The notes below the pieces were generated by a model. The model was not told the origin of the DNA. It made no database searches and worked only from the letters and a program-made list of their open reading frames with translations. The position numbers were made by a program, and so were the translations under genes. A stretch of DNA of 64,000 bases from Hydrogenophaga taeniospiralis CCUG 15921. Lineage in GTDB: Bacteria > Pseudomonadota > Gammaproteobacteria > Burkholderiales > Burkholderiaceae_C. The stretch lies in NCBI RefSeq assembly GCF_001592305.1, contig NZ_BCWR01000012.1:1-64000 (forward strand), given 5' to 3'. Positions 18,325 to 27,268 of this stretch are shown here, piece after piece. Within the stretch, counting starts at the first letter, position 1. Every line of letters begins with the position of its first letter.

Positions 18325-20331
18325 ATGAACCACCTGATCGCAGCGGTACTGACACTGATGCTGGGGGGTGTGCTGTGCCTGCTGCCCGCGAGCAATCGGC
18401 TGCGCGTGGGCCTGGGCCTGGGTTCGCAGCTGGTCGCCACCGTGCTGGTACTGATGACGGTGGTGCCCATTCTGCTGGGCGGCCCCCCCATCACCACGGA
18501 GATGCCCTGGAGCTACCCGCTGGGTTCCCTGCACTTCCGACTCGACGCGCTGGGCGCCTTCTTTCTCAGCTGGTCCCTGCCCATGACGCTGCTGGGCAGC
18601 GTCTACGCCGTTGGCTACCTGCGCCAGTACTTCGACAGCCCGCGCCACATGGGGGTGCACTTCGGCCTGCTGAACATGATCTCGCTCTCGTTCATCCTGG
18701 TCTACACGGGCGAACACGCGGTCACGTTCCTGATGGGCTGGGAGATCGCGGCACTGTCGGCCTGGTTGCTGGTGATCTGGGACTACGGCAACCAGAAGGT
18801 GCGCTTCGCCGGTTTCAACTACCTGGTCTCCACCCACATCGGCCTGATCTTCCTGGTGGCCGCGGTGATGATCCTCTACACCCACACCCACTCCTGGTTT
18901 CTCGACGACTTCGGCCGCTGGATGAGCGGGAACCCCGGCACCGTGCGCAACCTGGTGTTCGTCCTGCTCGTCATCAGCTTCGGCCTGAAGTCGGCATTTT
19001 TCCCGTTTCACTCCTGGCTGCCGCGCGCGCACGCCGCGGCGCCGGCCCATGTGTCCGCACTGATGTCCGGCGTGATCCACAAGGCCGGCCTGTACGCGCT
19101 GGTGCATTTTCTGATGATCTCGGGCAAGCCCGATGAATGGATGGGCTGGTTCCTGATCGCCTTCTCCATCACCTCGGCCGTCATCGGCGGCCTGTACACC
19201 GTGGGGCAACGGGACCTCAAGCGCCTGCTGGGCTATTCGTCCACCGAGAACGTGGGCATCGCCGGCATCGGCTTCGGCCTGGGCTGCCTCGGGCTGAGCT
19301 GGGAGCAGCCGATGCTGGTGGCGCTCGGTTTTGGCGGCGGCCTGCTGCATGTGCTCAACCACGCGTTCTTCAAGTGCCAGCTGTTCTACGCCGCGGGCTG
19401 CGTGTACCAGATCAAGCATGTGGTGGACATCGAGCGGCTCGGTGGCCTGTTTCGCCTGATGCCGATCACCGCGCTGTGTTTCCTGGTGGGCGGCATCGCC
19501 ATCTCGGCCTTGCCGCCATTCAACGGATTCGTCAGCGAGTTCGCCATCTACTCGGGCCTGTTCACCCAGACCGATGTGTCGCTGTGGGCCAAGCTGGCCC
19601 TGGCGCTGGTGGCCGCCGCGCTGGCCTTTGTGGGCGCGGTCTCCGCGCTGAGCATCACGCGGGCGTTCGGCGTCATCTTCCTGGGCCAGGCGCGCGATCA
19701 CAGCCTGCCCCCCGCGCACGAGCCCAGCGCCTGGATGCTCGCGCCCATGGGCGTGCACGCGGCCGGCACGGTGTTGCTGGGGCTGGTGCCGGCCTGGGGT
19801 TTTGCCATGGTGGCCGCGCCCACGGCCCTGTTCCTGAATGCCCTTCCCACACCCGAGGCCGCGCAGGCGCTGCGGGACGTGGCGCACACGCTCGACCGGG
19901 TGGGCCTGGTCTCCGTGGCCCTGCTCGGCGCGATCCTGTTGGTGCTGGCCCTGCGCTGGCTGCTGCTGCGCCCCGGCCCGCGCCTGGGCAGCACCTGGGG
20001 CTGCGGCTATGGGGCGCCCAACACCCGCATGCAATACACCGGCAACGGCTTTTCGACCGACTTCGCCCAGCCGTTCCACAGCGTCATGCTGCTGCTCAAG
20101 CGGGAGAAGCCCCCCACCACCTACTTCCCCACCGACAGCTACGTCATCACCAATTGCGTGGACGCGGTGGAGCACCGCCTTTACAACGTGATCGGGCACG
20201 GCGACGAGTCGGCGTCGGAGATCTCCCGCCTGATGCACGAAGACGACCCGCGGCTGGCGTTCGCGGCCGCGCTGGTGGCGCTGCTGGTGATCGCTTCGCT
20301 GGTGGTGCTGGCCGAAGGAGGCTTGCCATGA
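18325..20331 (+). CDS. hyfB: Hyf/Ehr-like complex 1, HyfB-like (NuoL-like) antiporter subunit
   Basis: A 668-aa polytopic membrane protein of the complex I/Mrp antiporter family, with about 15-16 membrane segments. It keeps the proton-channel features: GWEIAALSAWLLV (conserved Glu on TM5), FPFHSWLPRAHAAAPAHVSA (TM7-8 with Lys/His) and the STENVGIAGIGFG segment. The C-terminal WGCGY...RMQYTGNGFS tail is typical of HyfB/HycC. It is expected to translocate ions in an inner-membrane complex. First gene of a six-gene operon; its stop overlaps the next start (ATGA). It is only moderately similar to the paralogue at 35855-37879, so this is not a recent duplication. Confidence 0.9.
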   Translation: MNHLIAAVLTLMLGGVLCLLPASNRLRVGLGLGSQLVATVLVLMTVVPILLGGPPITTEMPWSYPLGSLHFRLDALGAFFLSWSLPMTLLGSVYAVGYLRQYFDSPRHMGVHFGLLNMISLSFILVYTGEHAVTFLMGWEIAALSAWLLVIWDYGNQKVRFAGFNYLVSTHIGLIFLVAAVMILYTHTHSWFLDDFGRWMSGNPGTVRNLVFVLLVISFGLKSAFFPFHSWLPRAHAAAPAHVSALMSGVIHKAGLYALVHFLMISGKPDEWMGWFLIAFSITSAVIGGLYTVGQRDLKRLLGYSSTENVGIAGIGFGLGCLGLSWEQPMLVALGFGGGLLHVLNHAFFKCQLFYAAGCVYQIKHVVDIERLGGLFRLMPITALCFLVGGIAISALPPFNGFVSEFAIYSGLFTQTDVSLWAKLALALVAAALAFVGAVSALSITRAFGVIFLGQARDHSLPPAHEPSAWMLAPMGVHAAGTVLLGLVPAWGFAMVAAPTALFLNALPTPEAAQALRDVAHTLDRVGLVSVALLGAILLVLALRWLLLRPGPRLGSTWGCGYGAPNTRMQYTGNGFSTDFAQPFHSVMLLLKREKPPTTYFPTDSYVITNCVDAVEHRLYNVIGHGDESASEISRLMHEDDPRLAFAAALVALLVIASLVVLAEGGLP

Positions 20332-21257
20332 ACCCCACCACCCTGACGCTGGTACACGCCGTGCTCGCGCTGACGCTGCCGATCGCGCTGGTGGGCGTGG
20401 TCAACCGCACCAAGTCGTGGTGGGCGGGCCGCAAGGGGCCGCGCCTGCTGCAGTCGGCCCACGACCTCCGGCGCCTGCTGGGCAAACGCCCGGTGGTCAG
20501 TACCGTGGCCAGCCCGCTGTTCCGGGTCGGTCCCTATGTGGTGCTGGTGTGCAGCCTGCTGGCCATGAGCATGGCGCCCTTGCTCGGCGCGTTCGCGCCG
20601 CTGCAGTTTTCTCACGATTTCGTGGCGCTGGCCTACACGCTGGGGCTGGCGCGCATCGCCCTCATGGTGTCGGCCATGGACGTGGGCAGCTCCTTCGAAG
20701 GCATGGGCGCGGCGCGCGAGGCCTCGTTCTCGACGCTGGCCGAGCCCGCGCTGTTCCTGCTGATCGGCAGCGTCGGCGCGGCCACCGGCATGAGCAGCTT
20801 CGCCGACCTGATGGGCCACCTGCACACCACCCCGCACTACCTGTGGATGGTCCTGCCCCTGGTGGTGGCGCTGATGATCCTGCTGCAGCTGGAGGCGGCC
20901 CGGGTGCCGGTGGACGACCCGCTGACCCATCTTGAGCTGACCATGATCCACGAAGTGATGGTGCTGGACCACAGCGGCCCCGACCTGGCCGCCATGCAGT
21001 ACGCCGCGGCGCTCAAGATGACGCTGTACGCCGGCCTGATCGCCGCCCTGCTCAACCCCTTCAACCCGTTGACGCAGCCCTGGCTGGCGACCGGGGTGGC
21101 CGTGCTGCTGATGCTGGCGGTGGCGGTGGTGGTGGGGTGTTTTGAATCGCTGATGGCCCGCCTGCCCATGCGCGCGGTGCCGCGCTACGCCCTGCTGGCC
21201 TCGGGCGCGGCGCTGCTGAGCATGCTGGCCGTGGGCCTGGGAGGGCTTCTGCCATGA
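20328..21257 (+). CDS. hyfC: Hyf/Ehr-like complex 1, HyfC-like (NuoH-like) membrane subunit
   Basis: A 309-aa membrane protein of the NuoH/HycD family with about eight membrane segments. It should anchor the peripheral arm to the membrane arm. The family signature ARVPVDDPLTHLELTMIHE, which faces the quinone-like cavity, is intact, as is MDVGSSFEGMGAAREA. Its ATG overlaps the hyfB-like stop and its stop overlaps the hyfE-like start (both ATGA), a tightly coupled operon. Confidence 0.9.
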   Translation: MNPTTLTLVHAVLALTLPIALVGVVNRTKSWWAGRKGPRLLQSAHDLRRLLGKRPVVSTVASPLFRVGPYVVLVCSLLAMSMAPLLGAFAPLQFSHDFVALAYTLGLARIALMVSAMDVGSSFEGMGAAREASFSTLAEPALFLLIGSVGAATGMSSFADLMGHLHTTPHYLWMVLPLVVALMILLQLEAARVPVDDPLTHLELTMIHEVMVLDHSGPDLAAMQYAAALKMTLYAGLIAALLNPFNPLTQPWLATGVAVLLMLAVAVVVGCFESLMARLPMRAVPRYALLASGAALLSMLAVGLGGLLP

Positions 21258-21862
21258 ATCTGCCGCTGATGCTGTGTCTGGTGGCGACCGTGATTCCGGT
21301 CTTCTTTGGCAAAGTCGGCGCGGCCCCCCTGTGGCTGAGCCTGCAGGCCCTGGCACTGGGCTGGATCACGCTGACCCAGCACCACGAGCTCTCGGCCCAC
21401 ACGCTGGCCGCGGGCCTGGAGATCCTGCTGGTGCGCGCCTGGCTGGTGCCGACCCTGCTGCGCCGCGCCTTGACGGACCCGCGCGCCGCACAAAGCGACG
21501 TCATGCCGTCCAACCTGTTCACCTGGGGCGTGGCCATCACCCTGGTCATATTGGCGTTCAAGTTCGGCGACGGTGCGCATGCCGATCTGCGCGCCATGAC
21601 GCTGGGCACCGTGGCCGCCACCGCCATGATGGCCTTTCTGGTGCTGGGCACCAACCGCGAACCGGCCGCGCAACTGGTGGCCCTGCTGTTCATGGAAAAC
21701 GCCATGGCGCTGTTCGAGTCGCTGATGGCCGAACCCTGGCCCCTGACGGTGCACCTGGCCGTCAGCGGCCTGTATGTGCTCACGGTGGCGGTGGGCAGCT
21801 GGCTCGTGCGCGGCCAGGCCAGCCCCACGGCGCTGCCCGTGACGGACAAGGAGATTGCATGA
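21254..21862 (+). CDS. hyfE: Hyf/Ehr-like complex 1, HyfE-like (NuoK-like) membrane subunit
   Basis: A 202-aa membrane protein with about six or seven segments. The C-terminal part carries the NuoK-like ALLFMENAMALFESLMAE motif with its membrane glutamate. Matches the HyfE family, a NuoK-related subunit. The start and stop overlap both neighbours by ATGA. The stop lies inside the first four bases of the dispersed repeat at 21859. Confidence 0.87.
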   Translation: MNLPLMLCLVATVIPVFFGKVGAAPLWLSLQALALGWITLTQHHELSAHTLAAGLEILLVRAWLVPTLLRRALTDPRAAQSDVMPSNLFTWGVAITLVILAFKFGDGAHADLRAMTLGTVAATAMMAFLVLGTNREPAAQLVALLFMENAMALFESLMAEPWPLTVHLAVSGLYVLTVAVGSWLVRGQASPTALPVTDKEIA

Positions 21863-21927
21863 GCGCCGCGCCGGGCCGTTCCCAAGCAAGCTCGCACCGC
21901 AGCCCGCAGGGCGAAGGAACTCCAATG
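21859..21927 (+). repeat. Dispersed leader repeat, copy A (supplies start codon and RBS)
   Basis: A roughly 69-bp sequence nearly identical (about nine mismatches by eye) to 49843-49911 on the other strand. It begins ATGAGCGC, whose TGA is the stop of hyfE. It encodes MSAAPGRSQASSHRSPQGEG in frame, then ends with GAAGGA and an ATG at 21925. It thus offers two in-frame starts for the downstream gene. Confidence 0.8.
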
Positions 21928-23361
21928 ACTGCCGCTCCGCTGACCGAAAACCCCGACCGCGCCGCCCCCGGCGAACGGGCCCGCACCCGCTGGGTGGCCC
22001 CGACCCTGGTGCTGGTGGCCGCGCTCATGTGGTTTGCCAGCGTGGGCGTGTTCATCGCCGTTCCGCTGACCGAGCTGCCGCTGCACCTGGCCGAGCGCCA
22101 TCTCGTGCTGGACGCGACCTCGATGCTGTTCGTGCTGGTGGTCAACACCGTGTTCCTGGGCATCAGCGTCTACCTGTACTCGCGCGAGCGCACCACGCCG
22201 GCCCTGCAACGCGACATCCGATCCCGCGCAGGGCTGATGCTGCTGTTCATGTTGGTGGTCAACCTGGGGGTGCTGTCCAACCACCTTGTGCTGATGTGGG
22301 TCCTGATCGAGGTCAGCACCCTGTGCGCGGCCCCGCTGGTGGCCCGGGGCGACGCGCCCTCGCCCAAAGGCGTGGCGTGGCGCTACTTGCTGTACTCGGC
22401 CATGACGCTGGCCATCACCTTCATCGGCTTCATGTGCCTGGCGCAGTCGGCACATCTGCGCGGCGTGGAGATCAGCTTTGCCGTCGACCAGCTCGCCCTG
22501 GCGCTCACGCACCAGCCCGACGGCTGGCAGCGCCTGGGTCTGGCCCTGATGCTGTTCGGGCTGGGTGGCAAGCTCGGGCTGGCGCCTTTGTACAGCTGGC
22601 TGCCGGAGACCTACGAGGGCGCCCCCACCAGCACCAGCGCCCTGCTCGCGGCGGTGCAGTTCAACGTGAGCGTGGTGGCCGTGTTCCGGATCCTGCAGAT
22701 CTTTCAGGGCTTCGAGTCCGGCTTCGTCTCGCAGGAGCTGCTGGTGATGGGCTATCTGTCGCTGGTCGTGGCGGCCGTCCAGGTCATGGCCGCGCGCAAC
22801 TACAAGCGCCTGATCGCCTACGCCTGCGTGAGTTCCTCGGGCGTGATCGCGCTCGGGCTGTCGGTGGGCAAAGCGGCCGCCTACGGCGTGGTGCTGTACG
22901 TGGTCAGCAACGCGTTCGTGAAATGCCTGCTGTTCCTGACCGCCGGGCGCCTGCGCTCGGTGTACGGCACGAACGACGTGGCGCCCCTGAGCGGCGTGAT
23001 CCGCGTCATGCCGTTCTCGGGCGCGCTGTTCGGCGTGGGCATTTTCGTGCTGCTGGGCTTCCCGCCTTTCGCCAGCTTCCTGGCCGAAATGCTGATCCTC
23101 TCGGGCATCGTGCAGGCCGGCAACCTGATGGCTTTTTCCCTGATGTGCGTGATGCTGACCATCATCTTCGTGGCCACCGGCCGCGCCGTGTTTCCCATGC
23201 TGTGGGGCGCCTCCCACGGCGAGCGGCCGAGCGTTCAGGAGTCGTGGATCACCGCCCTGCCCAAGATCGGCTTCGTGACCGTGCTGATCATGCTGGGCAC
23301 CTACACCCCCGACGTGTTCACGCAGCTGCTGCAGGCGGTGGCTCAATCCATTGAAGGCTGA
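21859..23361 (+). CDS. hyfF: Hyf/Ehr-like complex 1, HyfF-like (NuoN/NuoM-like) antiporter subunit
   Basis: A 500-aa (from 21859) or 478-aa (from 21925) antiporter-like membrane protein with about 13-14 segments. Conserved points are MWVLIEVSTLCAAPLVA (Glu, TM5), GLAPLYSWLPETYEGAPTSTSA (TM7-8) and the Lys-containing AFVKCLLFLTAGRL. HyfF is the second proton-channel subunit of hydrogenase-4-type complexes. Its first 22 codons come from the dispersed repeat. An AAGGAG precedes 21859 and a GAAGGA precedes 21925, so either start could be used. The extra peptide is hydrophilic and not part of the family. Confidence 0.87.
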   Translation: MSAAPGRSQASSHRSPQGEGTPMTAAPLTENPDRAAPGERARTRWVAPTLVLVAALMWFASVGVFIAVPLTELPLHLAERHLVLDATSMLFVLVVNTVFLGISVYLYSRERTTPALQRDIRSRAGLMLLFMLVVNLGVLSNHLVLMWVLIEVSTLCAAPLVARGDAPSPKGVAWRYLLYSAMTLAITFIGFMCLAQSAHLRGVEISFAVDQLALALTHQPDGWQRLGLALMLFGLGGKLGLAPLYSWLPETYEGAPTSTSALLAAVQFNVSVVAVFRILQIFQGFESGFVSQELLVMGYLSLVVAAVQVMAARNYKRLIAYACVSSSGVIALGLSVGKAAAYGVVLYVVSNAFVKCLLFLTAGRLRSVYGTNDVAPLSGVIRVMPFSGALFGVGIFVLLGFPPFASFLAEMLILSGIVQAGNLMAFSLMCVMLTIIFVATGRAVFPMLWGASHGERPSVQESWITALPKIGFVTVLIMLGTYTPDVFTQLLQAVAQSIEG

Positions 23362-23365
23362 GAAC

Positions 23366-24877
23366 GTGTCCCTCCCCATTCCCAAACCCTCGCCCTGCGC
23401 GCTGTTTTCCGGCCGGGCCCTGCAGCCCCTGCCGCTGAACGAGTTCGCCGACCGGTGCCTGCAGCGCCTGCAACAAGGCGAGCGCCTGCTGAGCCTGTTC
23501 GGCCGTGCGGCGACCCCGGCCGATGCGGGCGACTGGGTGCTCACCGCCGTGTTCCTGCCCCCCGAAGGCGCGCTGGGCGTGCTGCGCGGCCAGGCCCGCC
23601 GGGGCGAGCACTACCCCAGCCTGAGCGCCAGCCACCCGGCCGCGCAGATCCACGAGCGCGAGCTGTGGGAACAGACCGGCGTGGTGCCCGAGGGCCACCC
23701 CTGGCTCAAGCCGGTGCGCTTCGAAGGCGAGCGCCAGCAGCACATGGCCGACTACCCCTTCTTCACGGTGCGCGGCAACGAGGTCCATGAAGTGGGCGTT
23801 GGCCCGATCCACGCCAGCGTGATCGAACCCGGGCACTTTCGCTTCATGTGCCACGGCGAACGTGTGATCCACCTCGAAATCCAGCTCGGCTACCAGCACC
23901 GCGGCGCCCAGGCGCTGCTGCTGCGCCGCCCGGCCTGGGGCCTCACGCCCCTCGTCGAGTCGATCGCCGGCGACTCCGCGGTGGCCTACGCCTGGGCCTA
24001 CTGCCAGGCCATGGAAGCCCTGTCGGGCCGGCCAGTGAGTGCCGACACCGCGCTGTCGCGCGCGGTCGGGCTCGAAATGGAACGCATCGCCATGCACGTG
24101 GCCACGCTCAACGGCCTGGCCACCGACATCGCCTACCTGCAGGCCGCGGCCACTTATGGCCGCCTGCGCACCGCCGTCATCAACGCCAGCCAGCGCGTCT
24201 GCGGCAACCGCTTCGGGCGCGGCTGGCTGCGCCCCGGCTGGGCCCGCGCGCTGTCAGCCGAACTGCGCGACGACCTGCGCAAGACCCTGCAAGGCTTCGC
24301 CCGCGACATCCACGAAGTCAATGGGCTGATGCGCAGCGCACGCAGCGTCAAGGCCCGGTTTGTCGGGACCGGCGTGCTCAGCCCGCAGGCGGCGCTGGAC
24401 ATGGGCCTCACCGGCGTGGTGGCGCGCGCCAGCGGCGTGGCGCTGGACCTGCGCGAACGGCTGCCGGGCGTTTACGAACACGCCCCCATCACAACCGTGA
24501 CCGCCCCCACGGGCGACTGCTGGGCGCGCATGGACCTGCGCATGCAGGAAATCGACGCGTCGGTGGCCTGGCTGCTGGAGGCACTGGCCCGCGCTCCCGG
24601 CGAGCCAGCCACAGCGCTCGCGCCCGCAGCGCCCGAAGGGGCGAGCGCCGCGCTGGCCGCCCAGACCCTGTGCGTGAGCCTGGTCGAAGGCACCCGCGGC
24701 CCGGTTCTGCAAGCGATTGAAACCACGGACACGGGCGGCCTGCTGCACTACCACGTGCAAGACCCGTCGCCGGCCAACTGGTTTGGCCTGGCGCTGGCCG
24801 TGCGCGACAACGGCATCTCGGACTTCCCCATCTGCAACAAGAGCTTTGACCTCTCGTACTGCGGCAACGATCTGTGA
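23366..24877 (+). CDS. Hyf/Ehr-like complex 1, HyfG-like large subunit (NuoC+NuoD-like), no NiFe ligands
   Basis: A 503-aa peripheral subunit. The first 110 residues are NuoC-like (YPSLSASHPAAQIHERELWE). The rest is NuoD/hydrogenase large-subunit-like (GVGPIHASVIEPGHFRF, LGYQHRG). Group 4 hydrogenases have an ICGIC-type cysteine pair after the HRG motif; here the matching segment is ESIAGDSAVAYAW. The terminal DPCxxC is replaced by FPICNKSFDLSYCGNDL. It therefore cannot hold a NiFe centre in the usual way, and is an energy-converting-hydrogenase-related (Ehr-type) protein. The GTG start at 23366 follows GAAGG; a TTG at 23351 is less likely. No hydrogenase maturation genes are in the window. 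Confidence 0.85.
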   Translation: MSLPIPKPSPCALFSGRALQPLPLNEFADRCLQRLQQGERLLSLFGRAATPADAGDWVLTAVFLPPEGALGVLRGQARRGEHYPSLSASHPAAQIHERELWEQTGVVPEGHPWLKPVRFEGERQQHMADYPFFTVRGNEVHEVGVGPIHASVIEPGHFRFMCHGERVIHLEIQLGYQHRGAQALLLRRPAWGLTPLVESIAGDSAVAYAWAYCQAMEALSGRPVSADTALSRAVGLEMERIAMHVATLNGLATDIAYLQAAATYGRLRTAVINASQRVCGNRFGRGWLRPGWARALSAELRDDLRKTLQGFARDIHEVNGLMRSARSVKARFVGTGVLSPQAALDMGLTGVVARASGVALDLRERLPGVYEHAPITTVTAPTGDCWARMDLRMQEIDASVAWLLEALARAPGEPATALAPAAPEGASAALAAQTLCVSLVEGTRGPVLQAIETTDTGGLLHYHVQDPSPANWFGLALAVRDNGISDFPICNKSFDLSYCGNDL

Positions 24878-25635
24878 GCCCCACCATGCTGAAAACCATC
24901 GCCGTGCGCCGCTCCCAGGGCACGCAGTACATCGCCGACCTGCGCCGCGCCGTGCCGGCCGGATTCCGGGGCAAGCCCCTCATTGCCGACACCGCCTGCG
25001 CCGACAGCTGCCAGGCCTGCCAGAGCGTCTGCCCCAGCCGCGCCATCGAGCTCGTGCCCATGCGCATCGACCTGGGCCGCTGCGTGCTGTGCGGCGACTG
25101 CGAACCGGTCTGCCCCAGCGGCAAGCTGGGTTTCAACAACGACGTGAAGCTCGCCAGCACCCGGCGCGAGGGGCTGGTGGTCACGGCGGCGCGCGCCCAC
25201 ATCGACCCGGTGCAGGTGTCGGCCGCGCTGCACCAGCGCTTCGGCCGCTCGCTCAAGTTGCGCTCGGTGTCCGCCGGCGGCTGCAATGGCTGCGAGATGG
25301 AACTCAATGCCACCGGCAACGTGAACTTTGACCTGGGCCGTTACGGCATCGACATCGTGGCCTCACCGCGCCACGCCGACGGCCTCGTGCTCACGGGCCC
25401 CATCACCCGCAACATGGCGCAGGCGCTGGAGATCTGCTGGGACGCGATCCCCGAGCCGAAACTGGTGATCGCCATGGGCGCCTGCGCGATCTCGGGCGGC
25501 GTCTTCGCCGACAGCGATGCGCTGGACCGCAGCTTCCTGGAAAAAGTGACCCCCTCGCTCTACCTGCCAGGCTGCCCAACGCATCCCCTGACCTTCATCT
25601 CCGGCATCATGGATTTGCTGGGGATTGCGGGATAG
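24874..25635 (+). CDS. Hyf/Ehr-like complex 1, ferredoxin domain fused to NuoB-like small subunit
   Basis: A 253-aa protein that joins HyfH- and HyfI-like functions. Residues about 48-90 carry two 4Fe-4S motifs, CADSCQACQSVCP (CxxxCxxCxxxCP) and CVLCGDCEPVCP. From about 130 the NuoB/hydrogenase small-subunit domain follows, with GGCNGCEMELNA, GACAISGGVF and PGCPTHP supplying ligands for a proximal 4Fe-4S cluster. It would pass electrons to or from the large subunit. The GTG at 24874 overlaps the upstream stop (GTGA); an ATG at 24886 is an alternative. It is last in operon 1. The partner operon's small subunit lacks the ferredoxin half. Confidence 0.87.
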   Translation: MSPTMLKTIAVRRSQGTQYIADLRRAVPAGFRGKPLIADTACADSCQACQSVCPSRAIELVPMRIDLGRCVLCGDCEPVCPSGKLGFNNDVKLASTRREGLVVTAARAHIDPVQVSAALHQRFGRSLKLRSVSAGGCNGCEMELNATGNVNFDLGRYGIDIVASPRHADGLVLTGPITRNMAQALEICWDAIPEPKLVIAMGACAISGGVFADSDALDRSFLEKVTPSLYLPGCPTHPLTFISGIMDLLGIAG

Positions 25636-25902
25636 TGTTTATTCGGGTTGAGGGGCTTCAGGCGACGGTGCCAAGTTCGGTTTAGGCGCATTGCGATCGG
25701 TCACGCGGTGCATGCGCGAGTCAAGTAGGCAGCGAGAGGAGATTGTTGCTTGCAACGAACTGCCTCACTGTTGAGACCAATGAGCAGCGCACAGAATGAG
25801 CAGCACATTGCCGATCAGGAGGCGGCTACCCTAGGATCAGCCCAACTCGGATCGCTCTTGCGGGTTCTTGCCATCCGAACGGTGTAGACCGAATTTCGAC
25901 TA

Positions 25903-27252
25903 CTAGCTCAGGTGCTTTTTCGTCAATACATCCAACAGCGTGCCACCCGGCGAAAGGCTGATCGAAGCATGACGATGGGCTAGTGCGACTGGTACCACTG
26001 AGTTCTCATATAGGTCGAACTCTAAGTGCCGAATTAGCGCGAACGCCCGCGCGAGCCAGCGGTCATAGTTCTTGGGATCAGCCTTCTGGCCCGAAAACTC
26101 CTTGCGGTTCCGCTTGTTGGCGAACGGATAGGCGAGGCAGACGTCGAAGATCCTGCCGCTGTCGGTCTTGTAGATGAAGTCTTGCCCGTAGTAGGTTTCG
26201 TGGCCGAAGTTGTCGGTAAGCGGAGCAATACCGTTTATGAACTCTGCTCGGTACTGATCCGAGATCGCGCAGAACGTGCCATTCTTCAAGTGCGGCGACA
26301 GCGCGCGGGCGTGCTCCATAACCATGCCGTCCTTTTGCATGCCCATGATCAACGGGGGCGGTAGACCTGCCGACTCGCACCGTTCGAACAGGCCGTAGTA
26401 AAAGGCTTGAATTGACGCGTGATACCTCGCGGGCTGACCAAAGAGAGCCAGCGGACCGTCCACCATGATGGCAGTCCCAGAAACAGTGGACAGGTTGTTG
26501 TCCGCCATGGCCTTCAGGAGCGTCGCCAATTGGAGGTGCTCCACCGCGTTCATGAAGCGCGTGATCGCCGAGGAGTTGTCGCCTTGGTCGGAGATCTGCT
26601 CGTGGATGCGTAGCGAGTCTGTGACGTAGACCGTTGCGCCACAGCCGGAACAGGCGCTCTCATCTTTACCCCTCTTGAACAGGTGAGGCCCCCCCTGGCC
26701 GCACGACGGACACTTCTCAATGGCAATTTGTCCGCCTTCCAGGTGATAGAGCATGTCTTTCACGGAGAAGCCGCCTCGGGGGATTTGCGTGCGCTCGTCC
26801 GATAGTTGCTCGTAGACCGCCCGCCGAAATCCATCTTGAACACGTAGCCCTTTGTAGCGAACGTTCGATCCCGGGAGGGTGAACGCAACGGCACGAGCCT
26901 TGTTGTGCAGGCTCGCCGCCGCATACGGGTCAACAAACGGGCTACCCGGAGTCACAAGCCCGTTGTAGTCACCCATGTCGAACGCCATGAAACTGGTCTT
27001 AACGTAGCCGACCTGCGTCGAGGGGAACTTCTTGTCGATAGGTTCAGAGTAGGCGCTCCCGTCCGAAGCTACGACCAGTTGCGGCAGCACATCGCATTTC
27101 GGCGCCGGCTTGTAATGCGCCGCAATGGATACTGCGGCTTGGTCCCCGGGCTGCGTTAGGTATGCACACTCGGAGAGGAACTTCTTGACATCGTCGTTTT
27201 TAACGATGTCGATGTGGCCCCTTTTACTGGCCTGCTGTCCTTCGTAGGGCAT
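25903..27252 (-). CDS. NurA-domain nuclease with embedded zinc ribbon
   Basis: A 449-aa protein with the NurA 5'-3' nuclease/endonuclease pattern. A DGS acidic motif is at 64-66 (LVVASDGSAYS) and a second acidic strand is IMVDGPLALFG (Asp265). IMGMQKDG (Lys307) and a C-terminal PVALAHRHASISLS complete the fold. Between the first two motifs is a zinc ribbon, CPSC at 181-184 and CSGC at 201-204, which I do not know from archaeal NurA. NurA normally works with the HerA translocase, and a HerA gene lies 16 nt upstream. A GAGGAG ribosome-binding site sets the start. Predicted to be the cutting subunit of a HerA-NurA machine. Confidence 0.82.
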   Translation of the reverse strand: MPYEGQQASKRGHIDIVKNDDVKKFLSECAYLTQPGDQAAVSIAAHYKPAPKCDVLPQLVVASDGSAYSEPIDKKFPSTQVGYVKTSFMAFDMGDYNGLVTPGSPFVDPYAAASLHNKARAVAFTLPGSNVRYKGLRVQDGFRRAVYEQLSDERTQIPRGGFSVKDMLYHLEGGQIAIEKCPSCGQGGPHLFKRGKDESACSGCGATVYVTDSLRIHEQISDQGDNSSAITRFMNAVEHLQLATLLKAMADNNLSTVSGTAIMVDGPLALFGQPARYHASIQAFYYGLFERCESAGLPPPLIMGMQKDGMVMEHARALSPHLKNGTFCAISDQYRAEFINGIAPLTDNFGHETYYGQDFIYKTDSGRIFDVCLAYPFANKRNRKEFSGQKADPKNYDRWLARAFALIRHLEFDLYENSVVPVALAHRHASISLSPGGTLLDVLTKKHLS

Positions 27253-27268
27253 GCGCGCTCCTCGATAC

